The notes: a model not told the origin generated them from the sequence alone. DNA of 64,000 nt from Amblyomma americanum (GCF_052857255.1 NC_135497.1:186224084-186288083), one strand, 5' to 3'. Counted from the first letter of the stretch, positions 51,192 to 63,519 are shown. Translations and numbers: made by a program.

Positions 51192-52229
51192 TATCAGGGA
51201 TCTATGAATGTAAAGTAAAGAATGACCTTCTGCATATATGAGAATCAACCCATTAACCCATGTCGAGCACGAGCAAAACCTTATTTCTTCTTCACCATGT
51301 CACGGTCAAACTCAACGCAGCCCTCTGCGAAGAATTATCGCGTCGTCCCCACCCCCTTCTAAACATGAGCCTAGTGGCACACTTGTTGAATAATAATAAA
51401 AAAAAAAAGTTGCGCATCATCTAGGCCACTGTGTTGTGCCTGTGCCTCCGCATTCAAGAATGTAGCTGCATGACCACTGGCTTGCGAGACTTGCTGACGA
51501 AAAGGGGCAGCCGCCGGTTTTCGCTGCCGCCACTCGTAAACAGGAGGACAGTAACGTGAAGCCTGCTGTGCTTTCATCATCATATAAAAATGTTAAATTA
51601 TGTCGAAGCACCAGAATTAGGCAACATTATTGTTCGCAAAACTTGATACAACATAGCTCTATAGTTTAGTTCATTCTGAATTCAATGATATAAGATTATC
51701 TGAAATTGCACAAGAACATAATAAGAACTTCTGTAAGGCTAGTCATGTTTGCACAAAACATGCAGTGGAGAAAATCGCATATGAAGTGCGTGCCAGCGAT
51801 TCGAAAGTCATTTTAGATGCCCCAGAAAATGGCAGGATGTGGACGTTCCAAGAGGATTAAACAATAGTGAGTAATACCAGGATGTAGGGAAGTGCCAGAT
51901 TTCGAACGAGACTAAGATGGCAGCCATGGGGATGCAATTGCACAAAGTTATGCACATTTTGCTCCGAAATCGCTATTTCAGCGCTTCAGAGATGTCAAAT
52001 ATATCATTTTTTTTTTTTTTTTTTGCAGCTGGAGGTCGAATTAGACTTTGAAACTTTGCAGGTAGGTAGTTTAGAGTATACTGAAAATGAAGATGTCATT
52101 TTTGAAAAATTGAAATTTTCGCATTTTTCTGCCATTTCAGGACCCACATCTCCCCTTAAAGAAATCAAACATTGCCACTTCAAGTGTTGTATCAACTAAC
52201 TAGACTTTCTCTTCTGCTAGGTTCCCAGG

Positions 52230-52459
52230 GGACTAGAAAACGTTCTTTAGTATTCACGCTGGCGAGGAGCAAAAGTTTTACAGCATTGGGGACGAGGTTA
52301 CGGTGCCTCCTCATTTGCTCTCTAACCAAGAGGTGTGATCACAGTTGTTTGCTGTATCTGAGACATAATACCATTCCCTCATACATGCTTTGATGGTAAT
52401 ACTGCCCTCGTTCGTAATAAATGAGCATTCGTAATATATCTGCCGCCATTATAAATGAG
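52230..52459 (+). mobile_element. Tigger-like right-end fragment (relative of 18890-19115)
   Basis: GGTGCCTCCTCATTTGCTCT, GATCACAGTTGTTTGCTGTA, GTTCGTAATAAATGAGCATT and ATATCTGCCGCCATTATAAA match the 18.9 kb fragment in order. The terminal CGACTG is lost. Confidence 0.65.
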
Positions 52460-52544
52460 CTTTTTTTATTTCTATTTTTCTCAAACATTTACCCCACTGA
52501 GCCATATTGCCACATTACATCAATATTTAATTGGTGTAGTAAGG

Positions 52545-52568
52545 CTGATGATGATGATGATGATGACA
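52545..52568. repeat. (GAT)n microsatellite
   Basis: About seven TGA/GAT triplets, as left by RTE LINE 3' tails. Confidence 0.85.
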
Positions 52569-53068
52569 TCAATATTTGGTAGATATTCTCCCACCCCATC
52601 CATTTTCCTTACTCATGTACTGTCGGTTGCAAAAGTTTACAGTCCATACCGTACATGAAGTAAATGAAGTACACATTTCTGTTCCAAGTGCAATCGCATC
52701 TGCCCAAGCAGAAACCAAGGGACACCATACATCCATGAGAAATCACGACAGATCCGGATCACTGCCAGCACAGTGACAGGCACATGCCTAAAAATCAAAT
52801 TTTTTTGATAAAATTTGAACAAAACGTGCAAAGATATGATTGTATGCAGAAAAGAAAAATTTTAAAGAAACCTTGGAACAAAGTAAAATCTCCTTGATAT
52901 GTCCTGGTTCATATGCTCTATACTGCAGAGCATAAAAAATTGTCCCATAGAGATGCACTATATTTCCTCCCATTAATACATTTCCGAATAGCACGATATC
53001 CTGGCTACTACATTTAAATTTTCCACAAATTCTAGTCTTACAATAAGCAATGCTGTAATGGTGGCTAG

Positions 53069-53826
53069 TTGGTTTGTCATCTTCAGGTTGGCGCACTATA
53101 CTTTGGCACATGCCAATCAAAGCTTGTGAAAAGAAGTGTAGTGTACTCGTCCCTCCGGCAGTGTGTTAAGAAATCGTGTGGTCACGAAATGGAAAAAAGA
53201 TTACAAACGCAAGTTGACAGGCTGGTCGCAAGCAGATTTCCTAAACATCTGATTGGCTCAATTGCAGAGATGACCAGAGAGGTAACCAGGCCAGAAAATA
53301 AGACGACGAAGCAAAAAGAAAGGGCTAGGCCTGTTGTATCATACATACACAAGGTATCGCACCGGATTAAGGAAACTGCAGCAAAACATGAAACCTCCGT
53401 TGTTTTTTCAGGCCCCCAAAAACTGATCTCAATGTGCAGAAAAGTTAACTTCCGGGATAGGAAAGAGTTGGCACGACAAGCGGAATCGACCATTAAAAGA
53501 AGATCACAAATTGTGATAAGTGTGTTGTGTACAACATCCTGTTGTCTTGCAGCACGAGATACGTAGGCCAGACCGAAAGATACATAAACATCAGACTGGG
53601 TGAGCATCGAAGAAACTGCGGCAAAATTAACAATCCAAGCAATCTCGCCAAGCATGTAGCTCGCTGCAAAGAATGCATCCCAAGATTCGAGGAAACCACT
53701 ATAATCGGGCATTTCACAGACCGGAATGAAAGAGTAATCTTTGAAGCATACGAAATGGCACAGGCTGGTGCCACGGAATGCGTAAGCGATCCATCGATAG
53801 TGGTGAAGCAAAGCGAGATTCAATGA
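53069..53826 (+). pseudogene. Penelope-like retroelement: RT end plus GIY-YIG endonuclease
   Basis: The first frame gives VVSYIHKVSHRIKETAAKHE and VVFSGPQKLISMCRKVN, typical of the Penelope region between reverse transcriptase and endonuclease. After a one-base shift near 53550 the frame continues STRYVGQTERYINIRLGEHR, NPSNLAKHVARCKECIP and ETTIIGHFTDRNERVIFEAY, a GIY-YIG nuclease domain of the Penelope type (YVG in place of YIG, with the Arg, His and Glu positions visible) to a TGA at 53824. The reverse transcriptase core is absent upstream. The frameshift makes it inactive. Confidence 0.85.
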
Positions 53827-54069
53827 TTAACAAACAGCGCAAAGAAAAACGGTGAAACACGGGTTACGGTTTCATAAATAGCACTTAACATCTTGTATCT
53901 CATCCGTGTTTGTACATTTGTTCTTTTTATGTGAGTATATGAGAGCAGTACATTTAAAACAGTTGAAAGTTCGCGCACGTACCTGTCTTGTCCCGTTTTT
54001 TGTAACTAGTCCTTGTGCCACAGTATAGCGCGCCAACCTGAAGGTCTTACAATATGTTTAGCGACCAAC

Positions 54070-54410
54070 CAAACGTGCAAACATACAAGTGGGCCAAATA
54101 TGGGGGGGCATGCAATATGAGATGGCACAGCCACCTGCCAGAGTGGCTTCTCTGCACAGCTTTCGTGTAAGAGGGCAAAGCGTGCATGCACACACGTACA
54201 CACAAAAAACTAGTGCGCTAACCTGCAAGCGGGCCACTTCTATGGGGACACGACATGAAGAGGAGAAATGCACCGGCTTCTCTGCAAAGCCTAAACACTA
54301 GGGGGCGAAGCTTCTGAGGACCACAACAACATGCTTACATACGAGTGGAGCAGGTCTAGGGAACCCAGCATGAAAAGCATAAAATGGTGCGACAGTCAGC
54401 CCACCGCGGT
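54070..54410 (+). repeat. Degenerate ~125-bp tandem repeat
   Basis: Three loosely similar units share (ACATAC)AAGTGGGCCA or CAAGCGGGCCACTTCTATGG, GGCTTCTCTGCA(A/C)AGC and GGGC(A/G)AAGC at a spacing of roughly 120-130 bp. Confidence 0.45.
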
Positions 54411-54989
54411 GGTATCCCCGCATTGCTTAGGTGCAAGGGTGCGAAGCATTAAAAAAATCGGCTACTTTCACCAGTGCTGTCAAGAGACACGGTTTGTTGC
54501 GAAGTCCATACAGCGGTAAGACAACGTAAATGCGGACTGAATTCTGCAAGCACTAGCTAAGGAGCTATTCAGACCTTGTGCCAGAAATGCTTTACTAATT
54601 AATGTCTTCATTCCTCATTCAACAGTTCCATTTCTCAAATTTAGGTAGTTTGAATCATACGTTTTCCAGGAAAATATATAATTTTTTTCGCATATTTTAA
54701 AAAATGTATCAATGAGGTTTTACTATATGCTATCCAATAGCAAATACTTCTGAAAAAGAACAACGTTTAGCTCATAGTTTTCTGGCTAAAGAACAATCCC
54801 TTTAGGCTCTATAGTTGGGCACGCCATTGGGCAAAACAGTCGGCAAACCCTTCACAACAAAGGTGGTATCAAATCCTGTCCAAATCATGTGGAAACCATA
54901 CAAATGAGACAAAATAACATTGGTAACGTCAACACCTTTTTCAAAACAGCCACTGAGTTGAGCAAAATGGGCTGAAATAAGAAACTAAG

Positions 54990-55170
54990 CTGCCACTGAT
55001 ATTCTAGGCTGGTTTTTCGAGTCTTCTTTGACCTCCGAGCTAAAGTCAGATGATGATGCAGCATCCTCAGAGTCACTACTACTATAGATTGTCGACAAAA
55101 CAAACCATGAATGCAGCTAAATCTTGACATTTGCCACATTTCAGGGCGTGTGCTACGCTGGCAGAGGTGG
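54990..55170 (-). pseudogene. Unidentified coding remnant on the minus strand
   Basis: One frame reads MATSASVAHALKCGKCQDLA and FMVCFVDNL. A one-base shift then gives YSSSDSEDAASSSDFSSEV, KEDSKNQPRISVAA and a stop. The CxxC motif and Ser/Asp-rich tail look protein-like and recall transposon-encoded proteins, but I cannot assign a family. Confidence 0.35.
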
Positions 55171-55379
55171 CCATTTTCAACTTCTACGCATCGCTGCTTT
55201 TCACAAGTGGTTAAAAAAATCAAGGCCATGCGGAAAAAGGAGACAAACTTAAGAAAAAAATTAAACTGCAGTTTTCTAGCATCAAGGTAAATGGCGCAAC
55301 ATGTATAAGGACAGCACAAAGGCATTTGAAATTGGCATTCACATCCATTGTTACCGTGCTAATAATGGGCGATGGGAAA

Positions 55380-55980
55380 GTTTTTTAAGCGATGTTTATT
55401 GCCTCAGGGCATAAAAGGGTATGTAATGAGGGATGGCGAGAATGCTTAAATATAAAAGGTTTGCTGATCTAATGAAATCAAGGAGTGAACGATGATATGG
55501 TCCCCGTGTCCAAGCAGTATACGAATCCGGATTGTTTGGCGAGAAACCCGCTCCCGCCAGGTGCCGAATTCTCGTCAGCTTCAGTGCCAGGCAATCCTAC
55601 AGCAGGTGGTGAATATCGGCCGCACCATCTCAGTTCTTGCAGACTGGACACCCGGGGAGGGGATATAAATCTTGAAATTGCGGCCACTTGCGTGTCACGG
55701 CTGGAGTTAGGGCAACCCCAGCCCGGATCCTCTGAAGCGCAACCTCCTCCGTACAGGAGACCGCGGGTGAGGGTTAGAGCACGTGTGTGGCACCAGTGGT
55801 GTTCCTTTCTTGTTAAAAGGAGGGTGGCGTCATACAGAGTGAGGCCTCGAGGCAAAGACGAGGTTGGGGTCGAAAGATGGGTCGCAGAATCTGCACGGCT
55901 TTGTGCGCTCAGGAGGTCACGCGGGACCCACTCAATATGGATTTGCTGCAGGATGCACGCCGCTGGATGATGGATGTCTT
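55380..55980 (-). pseudogene. R1/I-type LINE ORF2 C-terminal fragment
   Basis: On the minus strand: HIEWVPRDLLSAQSRADSAT, which is the RNase H-end region, then LPRGLTLYDATLL, TRALTLTRG and, in shifted frames, the CPVCKNxxxxxDIHHLLWDC-type zinc knuckle. The end of the element lies near 55380. Frameshifts show it is dead. Confidence 0.65.
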
Positions 55981-56054
55981 GGCAAATTTCTTGGGTGCGA
56001 CTGACACATCGTAGTAGGCGTGTGACGTGAAGGAAAGAGTTAAATCTGGATATA

Positions 56055-56808
56055 CAGTGTAATCCACTTATTATGATACCAGCTATAAAGATATTTCACT
56101 TATAATGATTATATTCTTTAGATTTATCAATTCTCCCATTGCCTCTATGTAAAAATAAACCATATAACGACACAATTATCGGAAAAATGACGGATACAAC
56201 AATAGCATTCTGGCTGGCCGGATGGGGTTTACCACAAAAATTTGTCTGGAAGTTTGATAAATAATAAAATACTTTGCAGCAAATGACACAAAAACTTCGC
56301 GAACGGACCGGCGTGGCGAAATCCATGAGGCAGCGTTGCTTACGGCCTGGGGAACCAAGCGCTATCATATCGTTTCAATCACCGGAGGAAGGAGCTTGCT
56401 TGGCTGCAGTCCCACAATGTTGTCTCACACAAATGGAGATGGCTGGGAATTTACTTCATATTTTTTTAAGTGTTCGCTTCTCTTGCGTGTTCCCCTGTTT
56501 CACGCTGTCCGCAGCGCAGTCTTGGGCAGCGCACCAAAATGCTGTGCACTGATAACATTGCAGCATGTATTTTTTGAAAGGACCTCCGAAGGGGCTGGGG
56601 GTGGCTCGCTCGGCGAACTTGGCAGAGCGGTGTGCCCTTGACAGGAGCACCGGTGGCAGTGGCTACATGCATGGGGTAATACACATGCATGGGGGAATAC
56701 ATGGGTGTGTGCTTTTTGCTTTTTTTGCCGGTCCAGATATAACGATAATCAGTTACAACCATCGGATTTTTCAGTTTCTCTCAATACCTTTATAAGTGGA
56801 TTGTACTG
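56055..56808. mobile_element. Tigger-like short DNA transposon
   Basis: Left CAGTGTAATCCACTTATTAT and right (reverse) CAGTACAATCCACTTATAAA are inverted repeats. TA precedes; TC follows, a decayed TA. The 754-bp body has no transposase. Confidence 0.8.
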
Positions 56809-56851
56809 TCTGAAGCTGAGACAGGTCGGCAAGTTTTGTTACGTGCAGCTA

Positions 56852-57711
56852 CAGTAAAACCTCGTTAATTCGGATAATACGGACTGCCGCTAGGATCCTG
56901 CCAAATGCCCATGAAAGTCTATGGTGTAGGAAGCTCGTTTATTTAGATGCCGCAGGGCACACATCAGTTAATTAGAACGGGGCTCCAAGGGGCACCATGT
57001 CGAGATATGACGTGTTTGACAAGTGAACGTCCAGATATCCGTCTACAGGCCTCAATTGCAATTGCGTATTACACTGTCTTTCCCGCACCTCTGATGAGTG
57101 TGGAAAGACAGGCATGTTGGCGGTTGGCTGGTCCCGAGAAAGAGCCCGGCCGCTAGTTTCGTTTTTGAAACTTCGCCACTAGCCCGTGCCAACAGCAGCT
57201 ATCTGCTGTGCTCACTTATGCGAGCCAGCCAAGCCGCCCACCGTCTGGTACGGTTGCCTTACTGCTATTTTTTTTTTTTTTCGAAGGTGTCTTGCTCCTC
57301 CGGCTTCAATGCGTGCTTCCGTCTGTGTCATATTTTCGTTCTTCCAGTACGCCGAAACTCTACCTCGTCACGTGTTGTTCACCGTTTGTGCGGTGAGGCC
57401 TCCTCACATGCGATGCCAGATGCAAAGAAGCTCCAGCACTACCATTTCAGATACTGAAAGTAGCCGCGGAGAGGCCCTGACCATTGTGGAGCAGTTTTGC
57501 TTCCGCCACTCCCGATAGTGTGCGTGAATTAAAACATTCGACGGAACTGCGAGAAATCGCTATTGCTGTGCAGTTTTCATCTTAAAAGGACATGACAATT
57601 GCCTACGGTCCCACCAAATAAATTTTGCTTTTACGCAAACGGTCTTCGGCAGTGTTGAAGGGCCATTTGAGTGGCCACTTCCTTGAAGCCTGAATTAACG
57701 AGGCTTTACTG
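56852..57711. mobile_element. Tigger-like short DNA transposon (CAGTAAAACCTCG family)
   Basis: Left CAGTAAAACCTCGTTAATTC and right (reverse) CAGTAAAGCCTCGTTAATTC mirror each other. TA lies on the left, CA on the right. The interior (TTCTTCCAGTACGCCGAAAC and so on) is related to the inner element of the composite transposon at 48.3-49.0 kb and 61.3-61.9 kb. Confidence 0.85.
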
Positions 57712-57794
57712 CAAGACATAAAAACTCGAGAGAACAATGCAGTGAAAACCGAAATGAAAAATAAATGTGGATGAATTCACCTCACAAACGTTCA

Positions 57795-58566
57795 CAGTAA
57801 ACCCTCTATTCAAATTTGTCAACATGGGCCAAACAGTTCGAGATCGCACTGATAACGCAACTGCAGCAGCATAGCGGCAGCCACGGTGCCACTACATGTG
57901 GGGAGGGGAGAGTGGGGAAGGCAGGGGAGGTGGAGCAGTTGGAGGTGCCTGCCTTTTCCCAAGTCTACCCTATCTTGGTGTCTGCCCAGCCGCAGTTGCT
58001 CTAGGAAACGGACTCTCATCTTCATATTGCAGCTGCTCCCTGCCTGCTGGCTCCCACCATGCATATGCTGCCGGCTCCAGAATAACATGAGCAACTGAGC
58101 AGTGGCGGTGGGCGTGCACTATTTGTCTCATCCCTTCTTTGCTATGTCCTGTTGTTTTGCACTGCTCAACATCATATGTTGTAGTGACACTTAGCATGAT
58201 GCTACAAAAACGAAAGCTATGGAGACTACGGCATTTGCTATGAGAAGGCACCAATCGCACTGGAGTATGGTGCATTGTATCAACTGCGTTCTCTAGCTGC
58301 GATCGTATGTCCCTCTCCTGGCGATCCTTCCTTCTTTTATTATTCTAAATCTTTTGGGCTGCTCGGCCAAATTTTAAGTAATGCAGCACTAGCTAATAGA
58401 CAGTCGATGCAGTGAGTTAGTTATATCAAGGTCAACCACCGCAACACCTTCATGACATGGAGTTCACAAATACACATGCTTCAATGGGGCCAATGTTGAG
58501 AAACTGAGAAGCTTCATAATATCAAGGAATTCGCTGCATTGAGGTTTGCGACATTCAGGCTTAACT
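57795..58566 (+). mobile_element. Short DNA element, copy B (related to 10493)
   Basis: It starts CAGTAAACCCTCTATTCAAA and ends GACATTCAGGCTTAACTG. It matches copy A from the start through GCAGCACTAGC and the fragment at 15840-16000 over its last 160 bp, so together the three define one family. Confidence 0.7.
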
Positions 58567-58599
58567 GCAATGCTAATGAAGTGACATTTAGTGGATAAA

Positions 58600-60950
58600 G
58601 TACGTATTACATCTTCTCTAGAAAACACAAAAGGTAAACAGATCAGGCGCTATACACAATCTACGAACTACCAGCACGCACAGTTCCCTCTATGCATCTC
58701 AACAATCAGGTCTCATCTTGTCTAACTAAAGTAATCAGCATATACTCAGGCTAGAGCTGGCTGAGGCAACTCTGAACCTTGATAGATAGAGAAACAATAA
58801 AAACATTGAAAAATTTAAAATAGCGTATCAAAATATTATCCTCTAATCATGATAAGTGCAACACAAAACATGTTACCTTGCATATATAATGCAAAATGCA
58901 AACAGGCAAACATAACTGAGCAATAAAGCACTGAAAGTAGACAACTGGTGACTACCAAGAGTTTGGATTTGACTATGAAGTAGCCTAGCATTAATGTTCA
59001 CAATAATTTTACTCATATATAACATATGAGTCCTTTGGTAAAGATGAGAGAGCTTCATATTAATCATTATGAAAATGCAACACATCTTTTTGCAATAAAT
59101 TCAAGCTTTCTGAATGCCACAAAGCCAAATCCGTTTCCAAATAACCTAATAACACAAAATACTTACAAACTACAATGTTTGTTCCATAGCTGAGTGCCGT
59201 TATGCCCTTTACTCAGTTTGGGGAATAGGGAAGCAATCCACCTATAGTCTGTTACAACTTGAGAATGCAGCAGAAGCCCCACCACCTAATGCACCTGAAA
59301 TTTGTATACATCTGCCGACCAATTGTGGCAACCCTATGAGGCAATGTTGCAGTACAGCTACAAACATTTTTCAAAATTGCCACCCGTGCTCTGCAGTATG
59401 CCGTCGCCTTGACTGCTGACATGGCAAGCCGGCTACACGTATTCTATGCTGTATATCGCGAATTCTGAGCAACACACTTGTGACAAACTGCCATTTGTGA
59501 TATCACCGTGCGCCCTTTTGCGAGCGCTGCGAAAGGAAGGGAAAACGCCAGTAAATGCTAGCGAGCGCCATAGATGTTGCATTACACCAATTGATCCCAC
59601 AGTTTATCAACACCTCAGCGGCCAACAAATACGCAGTAACCAAACTCATTTTATCCTGCTTATCATGAATGCCAGGTAGCATGCACGTCATAAAGCTGAG
59701 TCATTCATATGCGCGCCATATGTGCGTGTTCTGTGCTCGGTGAAGCGGATAAAAGCCATCAAGCGCCAGGGTTGTAGCATAGCACCAGTTTGGGAAACGC
59801 CAGTGTCCCTGCACCACCACAGCCGATTCCATCGTGGTGGTGGGATCAGCACCCATCAATCGGTGTGCATTTTGCAGTACTTTGCACTTAAGAGACTGCA
59901 TGCCTATTTAGCATCAACCCAATGCCCACTCAATGAAGGGCAAAGATGCTCCAGGTTTGTGTAATAAGTGCAAGGTTATAAAGTAGAAAGTTAGTATGTG
60001 TCTGCTTTGGTATTCACACCACATTCTTCCCCCGAGAACGCAAGCAGTTCCCCATGTTCGCTGTTGAGGGTCTCCATCTTGCCACAGCAAGTAGGAATGA
60101 AAAGTGATTTTTCGCACGTGGCTCATAAGACAACTACTGCTTGTGTATGTCTTGGCCAGTTGTTTTGGTGTGGAGATGACAGCGTACCAGACACGCTGGC
60201 TGAGAGAGAAATGCATTCCAATGTCACCGACAGCTCGCGTTCATGAAGACAAAAAGGCGCACGCAGTGATACAGAAGCATGAAGACCTGCAAAGCGTGCC
60301 ATGTACTTGGCAATACTTTTTCTGGTATTGTTGTTGTGAATAGCAAAATTCTTTACTTTTTTGAAAGTAACTAATAGACTGATTTCATCAGCAGTTACAC
60401 TACGCCACCGCTGCCGCGATCCACTATGGGAGTTATGATACTCCGGCCAGTGGCCGCATCAGCACGACGCGTGGCGTACGCGCGAGAAGCAGTCCTGTTT
60501 GCGTTGCCACAAATTATTTCGCTGCATGAATGCTGGATTTGTGAGAGAAGTAAGTTCACTTGAGGGGTGTCATGTGCTCTGACAACAGCATGAAACTGAG
60601 GGCCCCGGATATTTAGTTTCCTCGAAAAGGTCTCCGAGATCGTAGGTCATGAGAGGCAGCTCAAGTCCTGTTCGGCACATTTAGCCGTCTTGTCCCTGTT
60701 GGTCAGTCTGCATTGGGAAATGGTAAATTTTCAAGGTCTAAAGCACTGAAATGCCTCATGTCCAACATACTCGGACAAAAATTTTGAAAATTAGAAAATT
60801 GTAAGACACTGTTACGGAAATATTGAAGGTAATGGTCCATTCTTCTGATATGTAGCAATATCTTTGTTTTAAAGTACACCGATAGCATCGAACAGTTAAG
60901 ACTGCCATAGAAAACCAATGGGGAACGCTTTTCATGATAGCAAAAACATT
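58600..60950. other. No gene recognised
   Basis: Short frames only. A plus-strand frame near 59195-59400 (ECRYALYSVWGIGKQ, then LLQLENAAEAPPPNAPEICI) is open without an ATG, and 59998-60246 is open with HSSPENASSSPCS. Neither resembles a family I know, and no paired splice sites were convincing. Confidence 0.4.
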
Positions 60951-60964
60951 AATAGACAAAAAAT

Positions 60965-62411
60965 TAGGGGTGTGCAAATATTGAAATTTTCGATACGAAT
61001 TGAATATGAAGAAAAAATGGCTTCAAATAACGAATATCTGGTCAGCACAAAAAATAAATTCAGAAAAGATAAACAAGCAAACATTGTTGCTCATATTTTT
61101 TTCAAAACAGTGTATGGCCTTTGCAACTGAAATAAACAAAACTAGACTGCCTGAGCACCATATAAAAAAAAAATACGATGTGCACAGAAATGTATACGAA
61201 CAGCATAACAGTATCCAACCTGTAATGTGGTCAAGCAAAATGAAATCCATAACATGACAAGACTGGAAACAAAAATAACATGATGGCTAGTAAAACCTCA
61301 TTAATTCGGAGTTCAAAGAACCGACAGAAATGCCCGGGTTATTCGAAGGTTGATTTATAAAATGCCCAGCGGCCCCGGAAAAAAAAAAAACTGCCGAAAA
61401 TGCGGTAGTCTTATGAGGCGGCTCTATAGTGCAAACACCTGTAGTCCCATGACAAGCACCGAGTTTTGGCGTGCTGGAAGACATCGCGAACGTAAGCAAG
61501 ATGGGAATACACATTGACGTTGGAATGGCGAGACTACTTCTAAAAAGGAAAAAAAAAAATGACCAGCGACGAGTCAGTCAGCGTCTGAAAGAAGCACGGT
61601 GCTGAGATTGGACTACTGGCGAATGCACGGGCCGACAGTTGCCATTGCCACGGGCGAGCGGCGAAGCTCAGTAACCAAAACTACGCGGCCAGGTTATTTT
61701 TTTGACCTAGTGACAGGGGCCCTCCGAACGTTGTCACGCCTGCCGTTACGCCCAGTTAAGAGGTGCATGGGTTACAGTGCACCACGCAGTGCACAGTGCA
61801 CCACTTTGACAGGATCGCTTGCCTTGTTGCGACACTTCAACTCGCCCCTTCGGGAGCCTCACGTGAAATTCCGCAAGTAGGCTTTCCCGCATAGCGTAGT
61901 TGACCAAAATATGATGGTGGTGGTCACGCTCAGAGAGTTAAGGTGACAGAACGAGTGCCATGGGTGTGGGCATTAATTAGATAACATATTACGGAAGGAT
62001 AAAAAGTAAACGCGCTTTCGTGTTGCAATTGTTAGAAGCGGGTCATCCCCCATCTCGTTCGCAGCATGTGTGGTATGTGGGAAAGCCCACTTGTGGAATT
62101 GCGCACAAGGTCAAGCCTAGCAGCATCGGAATGTGATCGGTCCACGCGATAAAGGATGGAGAAGAAAGAGAACAAGGCCTTTATATTGTTTTCCTGAAAC
62201 TTTAAACTCTATATTCATATAATTTGCCCAGATATAAAGCTTTTGCCACAAACAAATTTACAAAAGTCTGAGCGGTATACGATCGCTGCCGAGTATTCGG
62301 GAATTTTTGAATATTCGGAAATTACGAATATCATTTCTCGAATACGAATATGAACCGAATATAAAGCATATTCGATTCGTATTCGAAATTTCGAATATTT
62401 GCAAACCTCTA
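60965..62411 (+). mobile_element. Composite nested transposon, copy 2 (inverted relative to copy 1)
   Basis: Outer ends TAGGGGTGTGCAAATATTGA and (reverse) TAGAGGTTTGCAAATATTCG with TTCGAAT-rich arms. The inner element spans 61287-61910, starts CTAGTAAAACCTCATTAATT and is flanked by ATGATGG on both sides (61280-61286 and 61911-61917). The bases around the outer-inner joins (GACAAGACTGG on one side, CGTAGTTGACC and GAGAGTT on the other) correspond to those of copy 1. Confidence 0.85.
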
Positions 62412-62919
62412 AAAAAAATACAAGACCGCTGTCAGGTGATCTGCGGATATATTGACTCTTATAGTGAAATCTTACATTATATGAAAAAACTGCATTCATA
62501 AATGGTTTCCCGCTCAAAAATGCCTTTGTCCAGAATTAATGGGTATGAAATAGCCAACTAGGAGGCGGTCGGATTCACCTTTGTGCTGCTTCGTCAAGCT
62601 GCTGTCTTTGCAGCAATTTATGCCCAATGTAAGGTTGTGAGTGAACAACTATGTGTCATTTTATTGTCATATTCAGGAATCCGCAATGTGGATGCTTGAT
62701 GCGCATATTCACTCCTGATACCTCAAGCTACAATAGTAGCAGTAGTGCTTTATCTATTTCATGGAATGAGAGAGAGTGGGTATAGAACCAGGGACACGTG
62801 GAATAATCCCCGACGATTTGCTGCACACCTGTCTTTAAGCACACGTAATATTGCCATTTTAACAACTTGTCAATTAGTCGGAATGCCACTCCAGTTGTAC
62901 TCAGTATTTCGAAAATAAA

Positions 62920-63510
62920 AAAAATGGCAGGATTTTAACATAGTTAAACCAAGTAGACGTGCGAAAGCATGTGTTTAGCCTGATTGGCCCATGGTTTTGC
63001 TTTGCTTGGTGATTGGTACATCTGGCGACATTAGACTCAGGTTTAACTCTGATCGAGGTTAAGCTGATCTGATCTGTTCGCGCCGCAGATAGAAGATGAT
63101 GAAGACAACAGTGTGCAATGCAGAGCATGAGAGCCAGTTGCAGTTTTCCGCCGCGGTGGCCGAGTGGTTACGGCGCTTGGCTGTTGGCCCGAAAGACGTG
63201 GGTTCGATCCCGACCAATGGCGGTCGAATTTCGATGGAGGCGAAATTCTCAAGGCCCGTGTACCGTGCGATGTCAGTGCAAGTTAGAGAACCCCAGGAGG
63301 TCGAAATTTACGGAGCCCTTCACAACGGCGTCTCTCATAGCCTGAGTAGCTTTGGGACGTTAAACCCCCATAAACCAGTGAGTTGCAATTTAACATGAGG
63401 CGTGACCAGCTGCGCCGATACCATACTCTCGTGCAGTGGCCAGCGAAGCTGATCTGTTCACCTTGCCACAGGTTCGAATCCCAGTCGCGGCAGCACGTTT
63501 TATTTATTTT
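62920..63510 (+). repeat. Repeat with tRNA-like end, copy 2, interrupted by a SINE
   Basis: GGCAGGATTTTAACATAGTT, AGTAGACGTGCGAAAGCATG and GTGGCCAGCGAAGCTGATCT match copy 1 at 39250-39640. It ends with GGTTCGAATCCC and a TTTATTTATTT tail. The family 2 SINE at 63149-63380 is inserted in its middle. Confidence 0.75.
63149..63380 (+). repeat. tRNA-derived SINE (family 2), complete, with target duplication
   Basis: Head CGCCGCGGTGGCCGAGTGGT (A box TGGCCGAGTGG), B box GGGTTCGATCCC, body GGTCGAATTTCGATGG and GGTCGAAATTTACGG, tail GACGTTAAACCCCCATAAAC. AGTTGCAGTTT before (63136) and AGTTGCAATTT after (63381) form an 11-bp target duplication with one difference. This copy gives the true ends of the family. 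Confidence 0.92.
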
Positions 63511-63519
63511 TTAGCAGCT

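Noticed and set aside
54885..55325. 146-codon minus-strand open frame
   Set aside because: Cys/Phe-rich composition without family resemblance; a different frame in the same stretch gives the more protein-like MATSASVAHALKCGKC segment.
58873..59085. Possible minus-strand exon ending near AAG|GTAACA at 58874
   Set aside because: Hydrophobic, low-quality coding composition and no phase partner were found.
63150..63220. Possible tRNA-Ser/Leu-like gene at the head of the SINE
   Set aside because: The same head occurs at 16384 and 46528 joined to the same body and tail, so it is the SINE promoter region.
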